Shown: positions 56,464 to 64,000 of the stretch, piece by piece
Layout: every line of letters starts with the position of its first letter
Numbering within the stretch: the first letter of the stretch is position 1
Position numbers and translations under genes: made by a program
IMG/VR virus record: IMGVR_UViG_3300044630_001218
Span: 1-64,000 of that record
Origin: a virus
DNA length: 64,000 nt
Reading direction: 5' to 3' (one strand)
The notes under the pieces: model-generated
The model's database searches: none
The model's input: only the letters and a program-made list of their open reading frames with translations
What the model was told of the DNA's origin: nothing

Positions 56464-58236
56464 TTACTTGGTGTAGTAGTCGAGTACATGTCCCTCAGCG
56501 GCGACCGGAATGTCCGGAATCCACTGCGGGGGTGTGTGCATAATTTCAAGGATCTTTGCAAGAGCTTCTTCAGCTTGTGCTTCCGGTACTTCGCAAACCA
56601 TTTCGTCATGAACGTGCAGGATAACTGGAAATCCTGCCGCGTCAACGCGGAGCATCATGTCTGAGAAAATGTCTCTGGCTAAACCTTGAGACAAGTTTTC
56701 AGTAAGGATACCACCCCATAGGGGGAAGTCCCGCAGCTGCCCGTTACGGACGATCTTTCCGATATGGCGGAATCGATTGACCGAACCAGCCTCCTTCATC
56801 CGCTTGATCTTTCCGTAGCGGAGTGATCGACCGGACGGAAGCTCTAGCTCGAAGGGCTCTCCGACGGCACAGGCGGTTGCCATATTCTGGTCGAGTGAAC
56901 GCCAGAACTTCGGTACTGTGGGCATACGATCGCGGTACAGCTTAACTGCTTTCTCAGCCTCCTCCATAGACATGCCACTGAATGTGGAGAATTTGGTGGC
57001 CCCCATTCCGTATCCGCAGCCCAACGCGATTGATTTCACCTTGTGCCGCAACTGCTTGTCGTACTCTTTCAACGGACCGTTGTCCGGATTGTGTAGTCCC
57101 AACAGCACACCGAACGCATGGTAGATGTCGTCTGAGTCGCGGATGAGGTCGAGGGCTTTCCTGTCTTCAGCAAGCCAGCACAATGTGCGCACCTCGATCT
57201 GTGAAAGGTCAACGACGACCAGCTTGTAGCCCTCTTTGGGTCGGATCATGTGGCGGAAGTTGACTCCGAACATCTCATCCCTCGGAAGGTTTTGCAAGTT
57301 GAGGTTGCCGCCACTGCCACTGAATCGGGCTGTCGGGTTAGCTCCACAGTACATCAGTCCGCCGTAGTACCTGCCGTCAGGCATCGTACCGGAATCGAAC
57401 GCTTCGAGCTTACGGAGGAATGCATTAATGCGGCGGTAGTTCTGCACGCCCCTTGCCCACGGACATGCGTCTTGGAATGCAGCAAACCATTTGTCAGCAT
57501 CTTCATTACCAGCAGCAATAGAGGCTGGTGGTTCGATGCCTTGCTTACGGCACTGCTCGTTAAACGCTTTGCGTGATAGCGGGGTGTGTTCCGAAATCCA
57601 CGGAATGGACTGCTCTGCATTAAACAGCTCAGTGCGGATATTCTCAAGGTTCTTCTTGAGGAGTTCAGTGTCGATCGGAATGCCGCGCTGCCCGACTCTG
57701 CGATTCAAGTAGCTGATATCCCGCTCGGCTTGGGGCCACCTATCAGACAGTTCTTGCCACAAGCGAAGACAGAGTTCGGAGTCTTTAACTGCGTACTCGG
57801 TGACTTCTTTTTTGAAGTCGTCTGTCATCGCGCCCCATTGCTTGCCCTTCATGTTATCACGGGTAGTCTTGTTGACTTCCAGACCGAACACGGTGGATGA
57901 GGCGTTTTTAAGGGATCTCGGTAGGCCCAAGAAGGCAGTCATGTCTGCGGTACAGTGCCATTCAGATGGGCTGCATGGCTTAAACCAGCCAACCTCTACG
58001 CCGTACAGGTAAAGGCTTTGGTCGAAAGCGGCGTTGTGAGAAAGCACAACATGGTCGGTAAGGATCGACCAGTCAAATTCTCTCGGGCATCCGGCATAAA
58101 CAAACCCGTCATCGCCTACAACTGTAACCATATAGGCATCGAATAGCGGGTGGGAGAAATAGCCTCTAGGGCCTAAAGTTGTGATGGAACAATCTCCATC
58201 GTAGTAGGACTCGAAGTCCACTGCGTAAGTTATCAT
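56464..58236 (-). CDS. Family A DNA polymerase with 3'-5' exonuclease
   Basis: 590 residues from ATG 58236 (MITYAVDFES); a GTG-type longer start adds ten poor residues. Exonuclease motifs: YAVDFESYYDG (D7, E9), HNAAFDQ and EYAVKDSEL (Tyr-xxx-Asp). Polymerase motif A VVVDLSQIEVRTL (D343), motif B RHKVKSIALGCGYGMG (about 397-412), motif C HVHDEMVCEV (D544). All catalytic residues are present. It replicates the phage genome. Short N-terminus, no thumb-extension, as in many podoviruses. Confidence 0.95.
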   Translation of the reverse strand: MITYAVDFESYYDGDCSITTLGPRGYFSHPLFDAYMVTVVGDDGFVYAGCPREFDWSILTDHVVLSHNAAFDQSLYLYGVEVGWFKPCSPSEWHCTADMTAFLGLPRSLKNASSTVFGLEVNKTTRDNMKGKQWGAMTDDFKKEVTEYAVKDSELCLRLWQELSDRWPQAERDISYLNRRVGQRGIPIDTELLKKNLENIRTELFNAEQSIPWISEHTPLSRKAFNEQCRKQGIEPPASIAAGNEDADKWFAAFQDACPWARGVQNYRRINAFLRKLEAFDSGTMPDGRYYGGLMYCGANPTARFSGSGGNLNLQNLPRDEMFGVNFRHMIRPKEGYKLVVVDLSQIEVRTLCWLAEDRKALDLIRDSDDIYHAFGVLLGLHNPDNGPLKEYDKQLRHKVKSIALGCGYGMGATKFSTFSGMSMEEAEKAVKLYRDRMPTVPKFWRSLDQNMATACAVGEPFELELPSGRSLRYGKIKRMKEAGSVNRFRHIGKIVRNGQLRDFPLWGGILTENLSQGLARDIFSDMMLRVDAAGFPVILHVHDEMVCEVPEAQAEEALAKILEIMHTPPQWIPDIPVAAEGHVLDYYTK

Positions 58237-58257
58237 GTGTGTCGTGAGGATAAAGTG

Positions 58258-58296
58258 AACCCGCACAATACACCCAATGAGTGTACTGTGCGGGTT
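58258..58296 (-). terminator. Stem-loop before DNA polymerase gene
   Basis: AACCCGCACA (58258-58267) and TGTGCGGGTT (58287-58296) are perfect 10-bp arms; an inner TACAC/GTGTA pair continues the stem. No T-run on the minus strand. It lies in the 68-bp gap before the polymerase gene and may attenuate transcription or control polymerase translation. Confidence 0.6.
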
Positions 58297-58304
58297 GGGT
58301 GTAG

Positions 58305-58535
58305 TTATTCTACTTCCAGATCAAGCTCCAGTTGTTCCGGAGCAGTGCGGATGCGGTCCATCTCGTTATCAAGGGCGGTTGCCACAAGATTCAAAGATGC
58401 TTTCTGAACCATCAACTCAGTAATCTGATCGTTAAGTTGGCGAATGTCGCCGTCGATCTTAGCGATTACGGTGCGGATGGAGTCTGACTCCCGCTTGAGA
58501 AGCGTGAGTGGGTTATCAAGTACGATCGCGCTCAT
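58305..58535 (-). CDS. Coiled-coil protein (76 residues)
   Basis: MSAIVLDNPLTLLKRESDSI followed by IRQLNDQITELMVQKASLNL: a coiled coil ending in an acidic tail LELDLEVE. Overlaps the upstream gene by 4 bp (ATGA), hence coupled. An acidic C-terminus with a coiled coil is usual for small DNA-replication accessory proteins, but no family was recognised. Confidence 0.65.
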   Translation of the reverse strand: MSAIVLDNPLTLLKRESDSIRTVIAKIDGDIRQLNDQITELMVQKASLNLVATALDNEMDRIRTAPEQLELDLEVE

Positions 58536-59161
58536 TGGTCATTCCCTCCTTTGGTAAGACGTGCAGCGAACTCTGCGACTTCGGCTGGTGCATCGTCCTT
58601 GGTGTGTGCAAGGGTAGGAACATACCAGCTGTATTTCCCTTTGGACATCAGTTCAGTACCAAAGTTCCAGAAGCGCGAAGCAACAGAGATATTGGGGTTG
58701 AACGTCTGGAAGGTGAACAAACGCTTATAGGTCAAGCGATATGCGTCCTTCTGAACGGTGATGCGACCGATCTGGTAATTGGTATCACCAATCGGGTAAG
58801 GGAACATAGTATCATCTTCACCGATCTGTGGGATCAAGAGGATGATTTCTGCGAACTCAGTCACGTCGTAGCTGCTTTCGGCAGCAAGTGCTTTGGCGTC
58901 CGATTCGTTGGACACAATCTTGGGGATGTAGTCCTCGCCGAATGGAACGTCTTCTTTCCACCGCTTGGTTGCCCCGATCACGACTACCGGAGTTTTCTGT
59001 TCGGCTTCAAGGAGAACGGAGTCCTTGTCGATAACGACTGAACCGATAGGTCCTTCGATCTCCGACATCTTTTGGATGACGTTGAGGCGTGGGATATCGA
59101 TGTCTTGTGCGGCAAATGCCAGACCAGTCGATGTGCTTGTGCTTAGTGCTTCTGTACTCAT
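58532..59161 (-). CDS. Replication-module protein of unknown function
   Basis: 209 residues. A Ser/Thr-rich start leads to IPRLNVIQKMSEIEGPIGSV, then a beta-rich core VVVIGATKRWKEDVPFGEDY and FFTFQTFNPNISVASRFWN-like strands (actual LFTFQTFNPNISVASRFWNF). Placed in the replication operon between a coiled-coil gene and the RecB-like nuclease, where phages often encode a single-strand binding or annealing protein; no motif proves this. Leader A-rich. Confidence 0.6.
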   Translation of the reverse strand: MSTEALSTSTSTGLAFAAQDIDIPRLNVIQKMSEIEGPIGSVVIDKDSVLLEAEQKTPVVVIGATKRWKEDVPFGEDYIPKIVSNESDAKALAAESSYDVTEFAEIILLIPQIGEDDTMFPYPIGDTNYQIGRITVQKDAYRLTYKRLFTFQTFNPNISVASRFWNFGTELMSKGKYSWYVPTLAHTKDDAPAEVAEFAARLTKGGNDQ

Positions 59162-59234
59162 ATTACTATTTCTCGTTTCTGATCGGTTGTTGCTTGTTGC
59201 TTACTAAAGGGGACAGCCGTAACTCCCTTTCTCC

Positions 59235-60380
59235 TCATTTTGAGGAAAGTGTGTATCGTGTTGAACCAACCTCGACAACGCCGAGATCAATAGCTTCTTT
59301 CTCGAAGCTGTCAACAACAAAAGATTTTTTTCCTTTCGGAGCCTTATCGTGCAGGGCTTTTGAGAGTTGACCCATTGTCAGGTCAGCGGCCTCAATGATC
59401 TCATTAAGTTCAAGTCCGTGCTTAATTGCGAGCTGCGCAAGGTAGTTTTTCTCGATGGTCTTCTTAAGCGCACCCATTGACTTGAGCTTGAGGGTCTCGA
59501 ACTCAACGCCTTCGTGCGCCATGCCCGTAGCCTTGTGCTTGATACCGGATGCCCAATTCTCTACGATCTTGGCTACGACATAGAGCTTTTCGATTGTAGC
59601 TGGATCGTCAACCTCGCCAGAAGCGATGGGTCCATCTGGCAGTAGGTCCGGTCTATATCGTTTGACGACTTCGATTGCGACTGCGCCCAATGCCGGACAG
59701 TGATCCTCATGTCGGCAGAAGCGGCAGTTCACGGTAGGATTAAGGTCATCGATGTCGATGGTCTTGTTCTCCCATTTCGGTCTGGTCGTTTCGGCCTTCT
59801 TGATAACAGTAGAAATCTGTTTGCGCAGGTCGTCCATCTCGAACCGATGGAAAGTACCGACAAGGATCTCATCACGCTTCGGGATTAGAAACGCAAAGTG
59901 AATGGTCTCCAGTTCCGGATACATCTGGAACGCCGCAAGTACGTACGCTTTGGCTTGCCAGTTAATCAGTGGCTCGTCGATCTTGCTGATGCCAGTCTTG
60001 TAGTCCACCTGAAGACCGACGTTTCCTTTCCAAGCTACGATGTCGGATGTGCCGAATGTCGGTGTCTCGCAGTCGAGATCCAGCACAAGGCGCATCTCAC
60101 GGTTGATCGTCACGCCGTCAGTACCACCGAAAACATTTTGGAAGACCTCATCCTCTTCAGCCACCATGCGCTCGTAGATCTGTACTTCGTCGTCGTCCAT
60201 AAGGGCGGACGGATCGCGTACCTCAAGTGCCTCATGGATGCGTGTGCCTTTATCGGAGGCTGCGTTTTTTCCGTCCTTACCGTGGTATCCGGCGCAGAGC
60301 GAAACATACTTGAGGGATGAGGGGCCAAACTCAGCGTGTGCTCGTTCGGAGTGGTCTGGTGTACTGGTTTCTGGATTCAT
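59235..60380 (-). CDS. RecB/Cas4-type exonuclease with Fe-S cysteines
   Basis: 381 residues. GTRIHEAL near residue 46 gives the active-site His, GTSDIVAWKGNVGLQVDYKTG gives Asp and DxK (about 113-133), and NWQAKAYVL the conserved Gln. NCRFCRHEDHCPALG near residue 220 supplies cysteines for an iron-sulphur or zinc cluster, as in Cas4/AddB/DUF2800 enzymes. It probably degrades or processes DNA ends in replication or recombination. Overlaps the helicase gene upstream by 4 bp. Confidence 0.82.
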   Translation of the reverse strand: MNPETSTPDHSERAHAEFGPSSLKYVSLCAGYHGKDGKNAASDKGTRIHEALEVRDPSALMDDDEVQIYERMVAEEDEVFQNVFGGTDGVTINREMRLVLDLDCETPTFGTSDIVAWKGNVGLQVDYKTGISKIDEPLINWQAKAYVLAAFQMYPELETIHFAFLIPKRDEILVGTFHRFEMDDLRKQISTVIKKAETTRPKWENKTIDIDDLNPTVNCRFCRHEDHCPALGAVAIEVVKRYRPDLLPDGPIASGEVDDPATIEKLYVVAKIVENWASGIKHKATGMAHEGVEFETLKLKSMGALKKTIEKNYLAQLAIKHGLELNEIIEAADLTMGQLSKALHDKAPKGKKSFVVDSFEKEAIDLGVVEVGSTRYTLSSK

Positions 60381-61669
60381 ATTTGCGTGTGAAGTGTGTC
60401 CAGAGACAAACGCTTTTGTTCCAACTTGTCAACAATTTTTTCTTCGATTGTTTTTGAGGCGACCAAAACTTTTTGAATTGCAGGGCTTTTTGCGTTTGCT
60501 CGGTGGATACGGCCCAATGTTTGGATGTAGTCTTTGGCGTTAAATGTCGGCGAGATGAGGCTCATCCTCGGATGTCCCCCTTCCGTATCATGTAGCGAAA
60601 CACCTACGCCTCCGGCAGCGATGTTGCAGATGATGACTCTGGACTCATTGTTCTGGAACCGTTGCACGTTGGCTTCGCGGTCGTCGGCAGATTGTCCACC
60701 GACAATGGTACAGGATTCAGGGATAAACTCTGTGAGTGACTTGACTGTATCCACAAAGTTCACGAACACGGCTACGCTGTATCCTTCGCTGCATGCTTCG
60801 GCTACCATGTCTACGATGTCCGGCACCTTTGCAGCTTCGGCAAGTTGCCGTGCACGAAGGATCTCCACTAGGATGTGTGGACTCGCCCCTCCGTCCTCCA
60901 TAAATTGGTCTACGATTTCTGGCGTGACTCCGTGGTCTCTATAGAACTTAGCGATGTCGCCCAATGACGAGAATGCTAGTGGCTCTGTGATAACGTGGTT
61001 GTCAGTAAACGCCGTAGGTAGATCTTTCGGGGTTAGTTTAACACAGTTGCGTGTGTAGAGTTCTCGGTTGAGATCGACAAGTTTTGATACTGGTCCGGCT
61101 ACCCAATTATTCCAAGGGTCTTTGCGGCACCCATATTTCATCATCCATGATTGCCAGCTTTTTAGATTGCCGTCCGGTTTGTTGAGCGAGTGAACGCCCA
61201 ACACAAAACCAATACCTCTCATCTCTGTAGGGTCTTGGCATGCGGTAGCAGACAACAGAAGGTTGTACATGCCAGCCTGTTTGGCGGCGACCATCATCTG
61301 TGCGTTCTGGCTGAACGGAGATTTGCATTTGTGGCACTCGTCCCAAATCAAAAGAGTTTCTTGGGGTAGCTGCCAGCGAAATAGTTTCTTGCCAGCTTTG
61401 ACAAGGAACTGATTACCCCTCTTCAGTTTCTCGTAATTAAGGATAAAGACGGGCGTCACTCCGACCTCAGCAAGTTCGCGCTCCCAATGGGGGATGACAA
61501 TCTTCGGGCAAACCACCGCTACTGGTATCCCCATCTCTTTAGCCACACGACAAGCAATAACGGTTTTGCCTACTCCGGTGTGGCTTGAGTCTAGAGCAGC
61601 CCTACAGTTTGCCAGAGACCGTCGCAGAAAATCAACAGAGCTGAGTTGTTTGGGGAACAGCGTTTTCAC
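60377..61669 (-). CDS. SNF2/DEAD-like superfamily 2 helicase
   Basis: 430 residues. Walker A SSHTGVGKTVIA (K35), DECH box LLIWDECHKC at residues 110-113, motif III LLSATACQDP, and C-terminal motifs AVFVNFVDTVKSLTEF, VIICNIAAGGVGVSLH and IQTLGRIHRANAKSP with the arginine finger. Such ATPases drive branch migration or displace proteins; a coupled nuclease downstream suggests a recombination-replication pair. All motifs are present in order; the N-terminus is short. Confidence 0.88.
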   Translation of the reverse strand: MKTLFPKQLSSVDFLRRSLANCRAALDSSHTGVGKTVIACRVAKEMGIPVAVVCPKIVIPHWERELAEVGVTPVFILNYEKLKRGNQFLVKAGKKLFRWQLPQETLLIWDECHKCKSPFSQNAQMMVAAKQAGMYNLLLSATACQDPTEMRGIGFVLGVHSLNKPDGNLKSWQSWMMKYGCRKDPWNNWVAGPVSKLVDLNRELYTRNCVKLTPKDLPTAFTDNHVITEPLAFSSLGDIAKFYRDHGVTPEIVDQFMEDGGASPHILVEILRARQLAEAAKVPDIVDMVAEACSEGYSVAVFVNFVDTVKSLTEFIPESCTIVGGQSADDREANVQRFQNNESRVIICNIAAGGVGVSLHDTEGGHPRMSLISPTFNAKDYIQTLGRIHRANAKSPAIQKVLVASKTIEEKIVDKLEQKRLSLDTLHTQI

Positions 61670-61932
61670 TCTGATGTAATAATCAAAAGTTTTTCGTTCC
61701 GCTCAATCGATACAATCTTTTTATCGGGCAGCTTTGGGTGGTATTCCCGCAATGATGTGCTAACACTGATGAACGGCCCACCGGAAGGGTCAACAAACTC
61801 TAAGTCTGGGTGTCCGCCAAAACTGATTATCGGACTAACAAACGAGATCAGGTACTTTTTCGGCTTAAGTTTGGTGAGAGTACACGAATGGCCATAACGA
61901 CCCATGATCTTAAATGGTTCAATTTTCTTCAT
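61666..61932 (-). CDS. Hypothetical protein (88 residues)
   Basis: MKKIEPFKIMGRYGHSCTLT followed by strand-like KKYLISFVSPIISFGG and DKKIVSIERNEKLLIITSE. Small beta protein; overlaps both neighbours (TAATG upstream, ATGA downstream), so it is translated with the helicase. No family recognised. Confidence 0.55.
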   Translation of the reverse strand: MKKIEPFKIMGRYGHSCTLTKLKPKKYLISFVSPIISFGGHPDLEFVDPSGGPFISVSTSLREYHPKLPDKKIVSIERNEKLLIITSE

Positions 61933-62156
61933 TACTTGTTACTTGTTTTACGGTTTCTAATTTTACGTTTGATGATATCGAAGAGGGACATGTGTGCGAT
62001 AATTGTATCGAAATGTCGAAGACTTTTTTCGCACGACGGACAGACAGGCTCTCTCAACCGTTCATCCGGTGCGTTGTTACGGCGTCCCTTTCGACCGCAC
62101 ACCTTACAAGCGTAGCGGCGTGACGGCAGCTTAGTAGAACTCTGGTGGTTTGACAT
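61932..62156 (-). CDS. Small zinc-finger protein (74 residues)
   Basis: YACKVCGRKGRRNNAP and EPVCPSCEKSLRHF supply two CxxC pairs of a zinc ribbon, followed by a basic helix IIKRKIRNRK. A longer start was rejected because it would run through the preceding gene. Likely nucleic-acid binding. Confidence 0.6.
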   Translation of the reverse strand: MSNHQSSTKLPSRRYACKVCGRKGRRNNAPDERLREPVCPSCEKSLRHFDTIIAHMSLFDIIKRKIRNRKTSNK

Positions 62157-62397
62157 GTCTGAAGGGGTTTCCGCTTTTGGGTGGCTCTTCACCGTCCATC
62201 CAGAACGTTGCTGCTTTGGTTGTTCTGGCAAAGCCGACACATTTCAGGATCTCAAAGCATCCTGTAGGGTTTTGCTCTGCCAGACGCATTGCTTCTGTTT
62301 GCGCGGCTTCGAGTGTAGCGTGACGCACTCGTGGTGCGCTTTTGTTGTATCGGTATACGTAGTAGTATGGTTTCATCTGCTTAGTTGTAGTTTTCAT
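62131..62397 (-). CDS. Hypothetical protein (88 residues)
   Basis: Start chosen at ATG 62397 (MKTTTKQMKPYYYVYRYNK); ATG 62376 (MKPYYYVYR) is a good alternative. Basic, then a helix EAAQTEAMRLAEQNPTGCFE and a C-terminal WMDGEEPPKSG. It resembles short phage proteins that bind DNA or modify host enzymes, but no family is certain. Confidence 0.5.
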   Translation of the reverse strand: MKTTTKQMKPYYYVYRYNKSAPRVRHATLEAAQTEAMRLAEQNPTGCFEILKCVGFARTTKAATFWMDGEEPPKSGNPFRHVKPPEFY

Positions 62398-62590
62398 CCC
62401 TGAAAAGTTTATTGAGTTTGCTGACAGCTTTGCCGGAATGGATGACGTTGATGTCGTTGTAAAGCTCAATTAACAATCCTCGAAACTCGTCGCGTTGCTC
62501 AGTAACTGACGCAAGCGTACGCCGTTCAAGTTCGAGTAGTTTTTTATAGTACTCTATTTTGTCGGTCGTTGTCATTTCGTCAATTATCAT
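62381..62590 (-). CDS. Small coiled-coil protein, paralog of the next gene
   Basis: 69 residues. Core TEQRDEFRGLLIELYNDINV and GKAVSKLNKLFRD parallels the upstream 78-residue protein (RDEYKDLLIRVYDDLFV; GEAVRDLKILMG). Overlaps it by 11 bp. Tandem duplicate; function unknown. Confidence 0.6.
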   Translation of the reverse strand: MIIDEMTTTDKIEYYKKLLELERRTLASVTEQRDEFRGLLIELYNDINVIHSGKAVSKLNKLFRDENYN

Positions 62591-62816
62591 CGCTCCCTCC
62601 TTCCATAGCGGAGAGGGTATCAGTTAGCTGAATAGCACCCATCAAAATCTTTAGGTCGCGTACTGCTTCGCCCATATTACGGTGCACAAACAGATCGTCG
62701 TACACGCGGATAAGTAGATCCTTGTACTCGTCACGCATTCGCTTTGCGTGTTCCAGCTCCGCCTCAAGCCGATCCAAATCAAATGCGCTAATTGTTACAT
62801 CATGTGTCCTGCTCAT
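62580..62816 (-). CDS. Small coiled-coil protein, tandem paralog
   Basis: 78 residues. LEAELEHAKRMRDEYKDLLI followed by GEAVRDLKILMG. Paralog of 62381-62590. Overlaps the gene upstream by 17 bp. No motif; helical. Confidence 0.6.
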   Translation of the reverse strand: MSRTHDVTISAFDLDRLEAELEHAKRMRDEYKDLLIRVYDDLFVHRNMGEAVRDLKILMGAIQLTDTLSAMEGGSDDN

Positions 62817-63012
62817 TGTTCCTGTTTCGTTTTAGTTGTTTCTGGTTTTCGTTATAGAACTTCGTAGCCATCTCAGAGTAATACCGTTCGAGCAGCAAGC
62901 CCACAGCATCTTCTACTGTGGAATAGTCCGTCTCGAAAAACTCCTCTGGAATCATCAGGCCAATGCGGCCCAACATTTGGGCGCATCTTTTGTCGGTTTC
63001 TGCTTCGCTCAT
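62800..63012 (-). CDS. Hypothetical protein (70 residues)
   Basis: MSEAETDKRCAQMLGRIGLM, EEFFETDYSTVEDAVGLLLE then basic tail QKQLKRNRNN. ATG 63012 overlaps the stop of the upstream gene (ATGA). Helical; function unknown. Confidence 0.55.
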   Translation of the reverse strand: MSEAETDKRCAQMLGRIGLMIPEEFFETDYSTVEDAVGLLLERYYSEMATKFYNENQKQLKRNRNNEQDT

Positions 63013-63239
63013 TGTTTCAGTTTCTCGATTTCTTGAATCAACTTGCCCACAGCCTTCGCGATGTAGGGCCACTCATCAAGGTCAAAGCGAAGATTTTTTT
63101 CATCGCCCTCATCTGGAAATTGTCTCATTTCAATAAACGGTCCAGCGGCTTCGTCCACAATGCTGATCTCTGTGGCGAGTTGGCTGAAGATTGATTCGCC
63201 TTTCGGCAGCACTGTTATTCTTGATGTTATTGTGTTCAT
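63009..63239 (-). CDS. Hypothetical protein (76 residues)
   Basis: Start ATG 63239 (MNTITSRITVLPKGESIFSQ). Beta-rich first half, acidic (FPDEGDEKNLRFDLDEWPYI), helical end. Overlaps next gene by 4 bp. Function unknown. Confidence 0.55.
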   Translation of the reverse strand: MNTITSRITVLPKGESIFSQLATEISIVDEAAGPFIEMRQFPDEGDEKNLRFDLDEWPYIAKAVGKLIQEIEKLKQ

Positions 63240-63424
63240 GTTCCTGATCGGTAACGCTATTGTGTGGGGGCTAGATGAAAGCCTGATAATAGCTTGATTG
63301 TGTCGTTGTCGTTTTTTGTTATGTTCCCGTGCGGGAATGCAGCCTTTTTGCTCAGAGTGCGCGGCTCGATCCACTGACCGCTACTGCCAAAACTGTCGTG
63401 TTTCCCTCACGGTGCGGGAAATTG
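63240..63424. other. Gap before tRNA, hairpins and candidate zinc-ribbon frame
   Basis: TTCCCG (63324-63329) / CGGGAA (63332-63337) hairpin; a second TTCCC...GTGCGGGAA block follows (about 63400-63420). A plus-strand frame beginning at ATG 63337 encodes FCSECAARSTDRYCQNCRV, two CxxC pairs, but it continues across the tRNA to 63540, so it is listed only as a candidate. Confidence 0.5.
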
Positions 63425-63499
63425 TGGAGCCCCTTGACGGAGTCGAACCATCATATCAAAATTACAAATTTCGTGTAATAACCGTTATACTAAAGGGGC
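63425..63499 (-). tRNA. tRNA-Thr (anticodon UGU), CCA encoded
   Basis: Minus strand: acceptor GCCCCTT (63499-63493) pairs with AAGGGGC (63435-63429). D arm GTA/TAC. Anticodon stem CGAAA/TTTTG with loop TTTGTAA, anticodon TGT. T arm GATGG/CCGTC with TTCGACT loop. Discriminator T, then CCA at 63427-63425. All four arms fold; the variable loop is four bases. It reads ACA threonine codons and may adjust supply in a host with different codon use. Confidence 0.88.
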
Positions 63500-63505
63500 A
63501 AAATA

Positions 63506-63703
63506 TTAGATGCAGTTGTCCTCAAGGAACTCACGCTTGAACATGGACTCAGTGATATCGGGATGCCATGCCATGTAGGTCATGACTGTCCGGAACACTG
63601 TGACAAGTTCCTCTAGCGGAGCGTCTCGCGGAAACGAGAACTCCATCTTGCTTCCTTCATGTGGAATCTCCACGCTGATCTTCATTCGTCGGTCGTTGTT
63701 CAT
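63506..63703 (-). CDS. Hypothetical protein (65 residues)
   Basis: Start ATG 63703 (MNNDRRMKISVEIPHEGSKM) overlaps the stop of the upstream gene (ATGA). Small alpha/beta, with a helix LEELVTVFRTVMTYMAW. It ends 6 bp before the tRNA. Function unknown. Confidence 0.6.
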   Translation of the reverse strand: MNNDRRMKISVEIPHEGSKMEFSFPRDAPLEELVTVFRTVMTYMAWHPDITESMFKREFLEDNCI

Positions 63704-64000
63704 GGTTGTGGGTCTGGGTATTTGATTTCGCAGTCTTCGCAGATGTACCCGTAAAGCCAATGATAAACTTTACGGCGACCACATTTGCACTCGTCGTCGA
63801 TTGGGGATTCTGGTTTAAGATCACAATCTGTGATCTTGCGGCGGTAGGTTCCGTTGCGGACAATCGAAGGAGTCACCCAATCTGAAACGTACACAGGCAA
63901 CCAGTGGTCTTCACCGACATACACTTCATCACCGTCCTGTAGTTTTTCGCCTTCTTCTAGTTTGCGATACGCTACAGTCTCGACGCGATACTTTATCGAC
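63700..64000 (-). CDS. Phage protein with YRxLExGE motif, truncated at window edge
   Basis: About 99 residues visible and open to the window edge. YRKLEEGEKLQDGDEVYVGE then DHWLPV and YRRKI match the common phage module that starts Y-R-x-L-x-x-G-E and then G-D-E-x-x..W..V. The C-terminal ECKCGRRKVY...ICEDCEIKYP is a zinc-ribbon CxC...CxxC. First gene seen of this minus-strand operon. The true start lies beyond 64000. Function unknown. Confidence 0.65.
   Translation of the reverse strand, partial: SIKYRVETVAYRKLEEGEKLQDGDEVYVGEDHWLPVYVSDWVTPSIVRNGTYRRKITDCDLKPESPIDDECKCGRRKVYHWLYGYICEDCEIKYPDPQP

Noticed and set aside
56464-58266. Start of DNA polymerase at 58266
   Set aside because: Adds ten unconserved residues; ATG 58236 begins directly with the exonuclease strand.
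63324-63337. Terminator for the tRNA
   Set aside because: Hairpin lacks a T-run on the minus strand.

Overview
This window is most of a tailed double-stranded DNA bacteriophage genome, probably of podovirus type. It encodes a terminase pair, a portal of about 750 residues, scaffold and major capsid proteins, a tail-tubular-like adaptor, several tail-fibre genes, a 3852-residue virion protein, an amidase lysis gene, and its own replication set: family A DNA polymerase, primase-helicase, SNF2-type helicase, RecB/Cas4-type nuclease. No integrase or recognisable repressor was seen, so a lytic lifestyle is likely. No phage RNA polymerase was recognised. Promoters of the form TTGACA, 16-17 bp, TAnnnT suggest that host RNA polymerase is used. 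Both window ends cut through genes.

Layout. (1) 1-810: terminase small subunit on the minus strand, diverging from the large subunit through overlapping promoters. (2) 810-2621: terminase large subunit, then a long AT-rich palindrome and a small minus-strand zincin-like gene. (3) 3263-17568: plus-strand virion genes ending in the giant protein. (4) 17552-29086: a minus-strand accessory block of mostly small genes. It carries a MoxR-type AAA+ ATPase / DUF3150-like / metallopeptidase-VWA operon, an M20/M28-like peptidase, tiny membrane peptides and a family of intergenic hairpins. (5) 29381-54235: plus-strand small genes, portal, scaffold, capsid, lysis genes, fibres, tail-tube adaptor and a nuclease-like gene. 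(6) 54240-64000: minus-strand replication operon, a run of overlapping small genes and a tRNA-Thr. Regions 5 and 6 converge with only 4 bp between their stop codons.

Expression signals are the most unusual aspect. Almost no gene has a Shine-Dalgarno sequence. Seven or more plus-strand genes have a -10 hexamer ending only 5-10 bp before ATG or GTG, which predicts leaderless or nearly leaderless mRNAs. Minus-strand accessory genes instead have A-rich, guanine-poor leaders. This points to a host that does not depend on Shine-Dalgarno pairing. The -10 boxes lack the Bacteroidota TTTG extension, so another phylum such as Verrucomicrobiota or Planctomycetota is possible, but this is only an inference.

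The best candidates for new biology are the MoxR/DUF3150-like/VWA operon with its own promoter, the covarying intergenic hairpin family at 25-29 kb, the systematic leaderless promoters, a 508-bp gene-plus-promoter insertion bounded by 27-bp direct repeats in front of the portal gene, the structured capsid leader and the paired AT palindromes.
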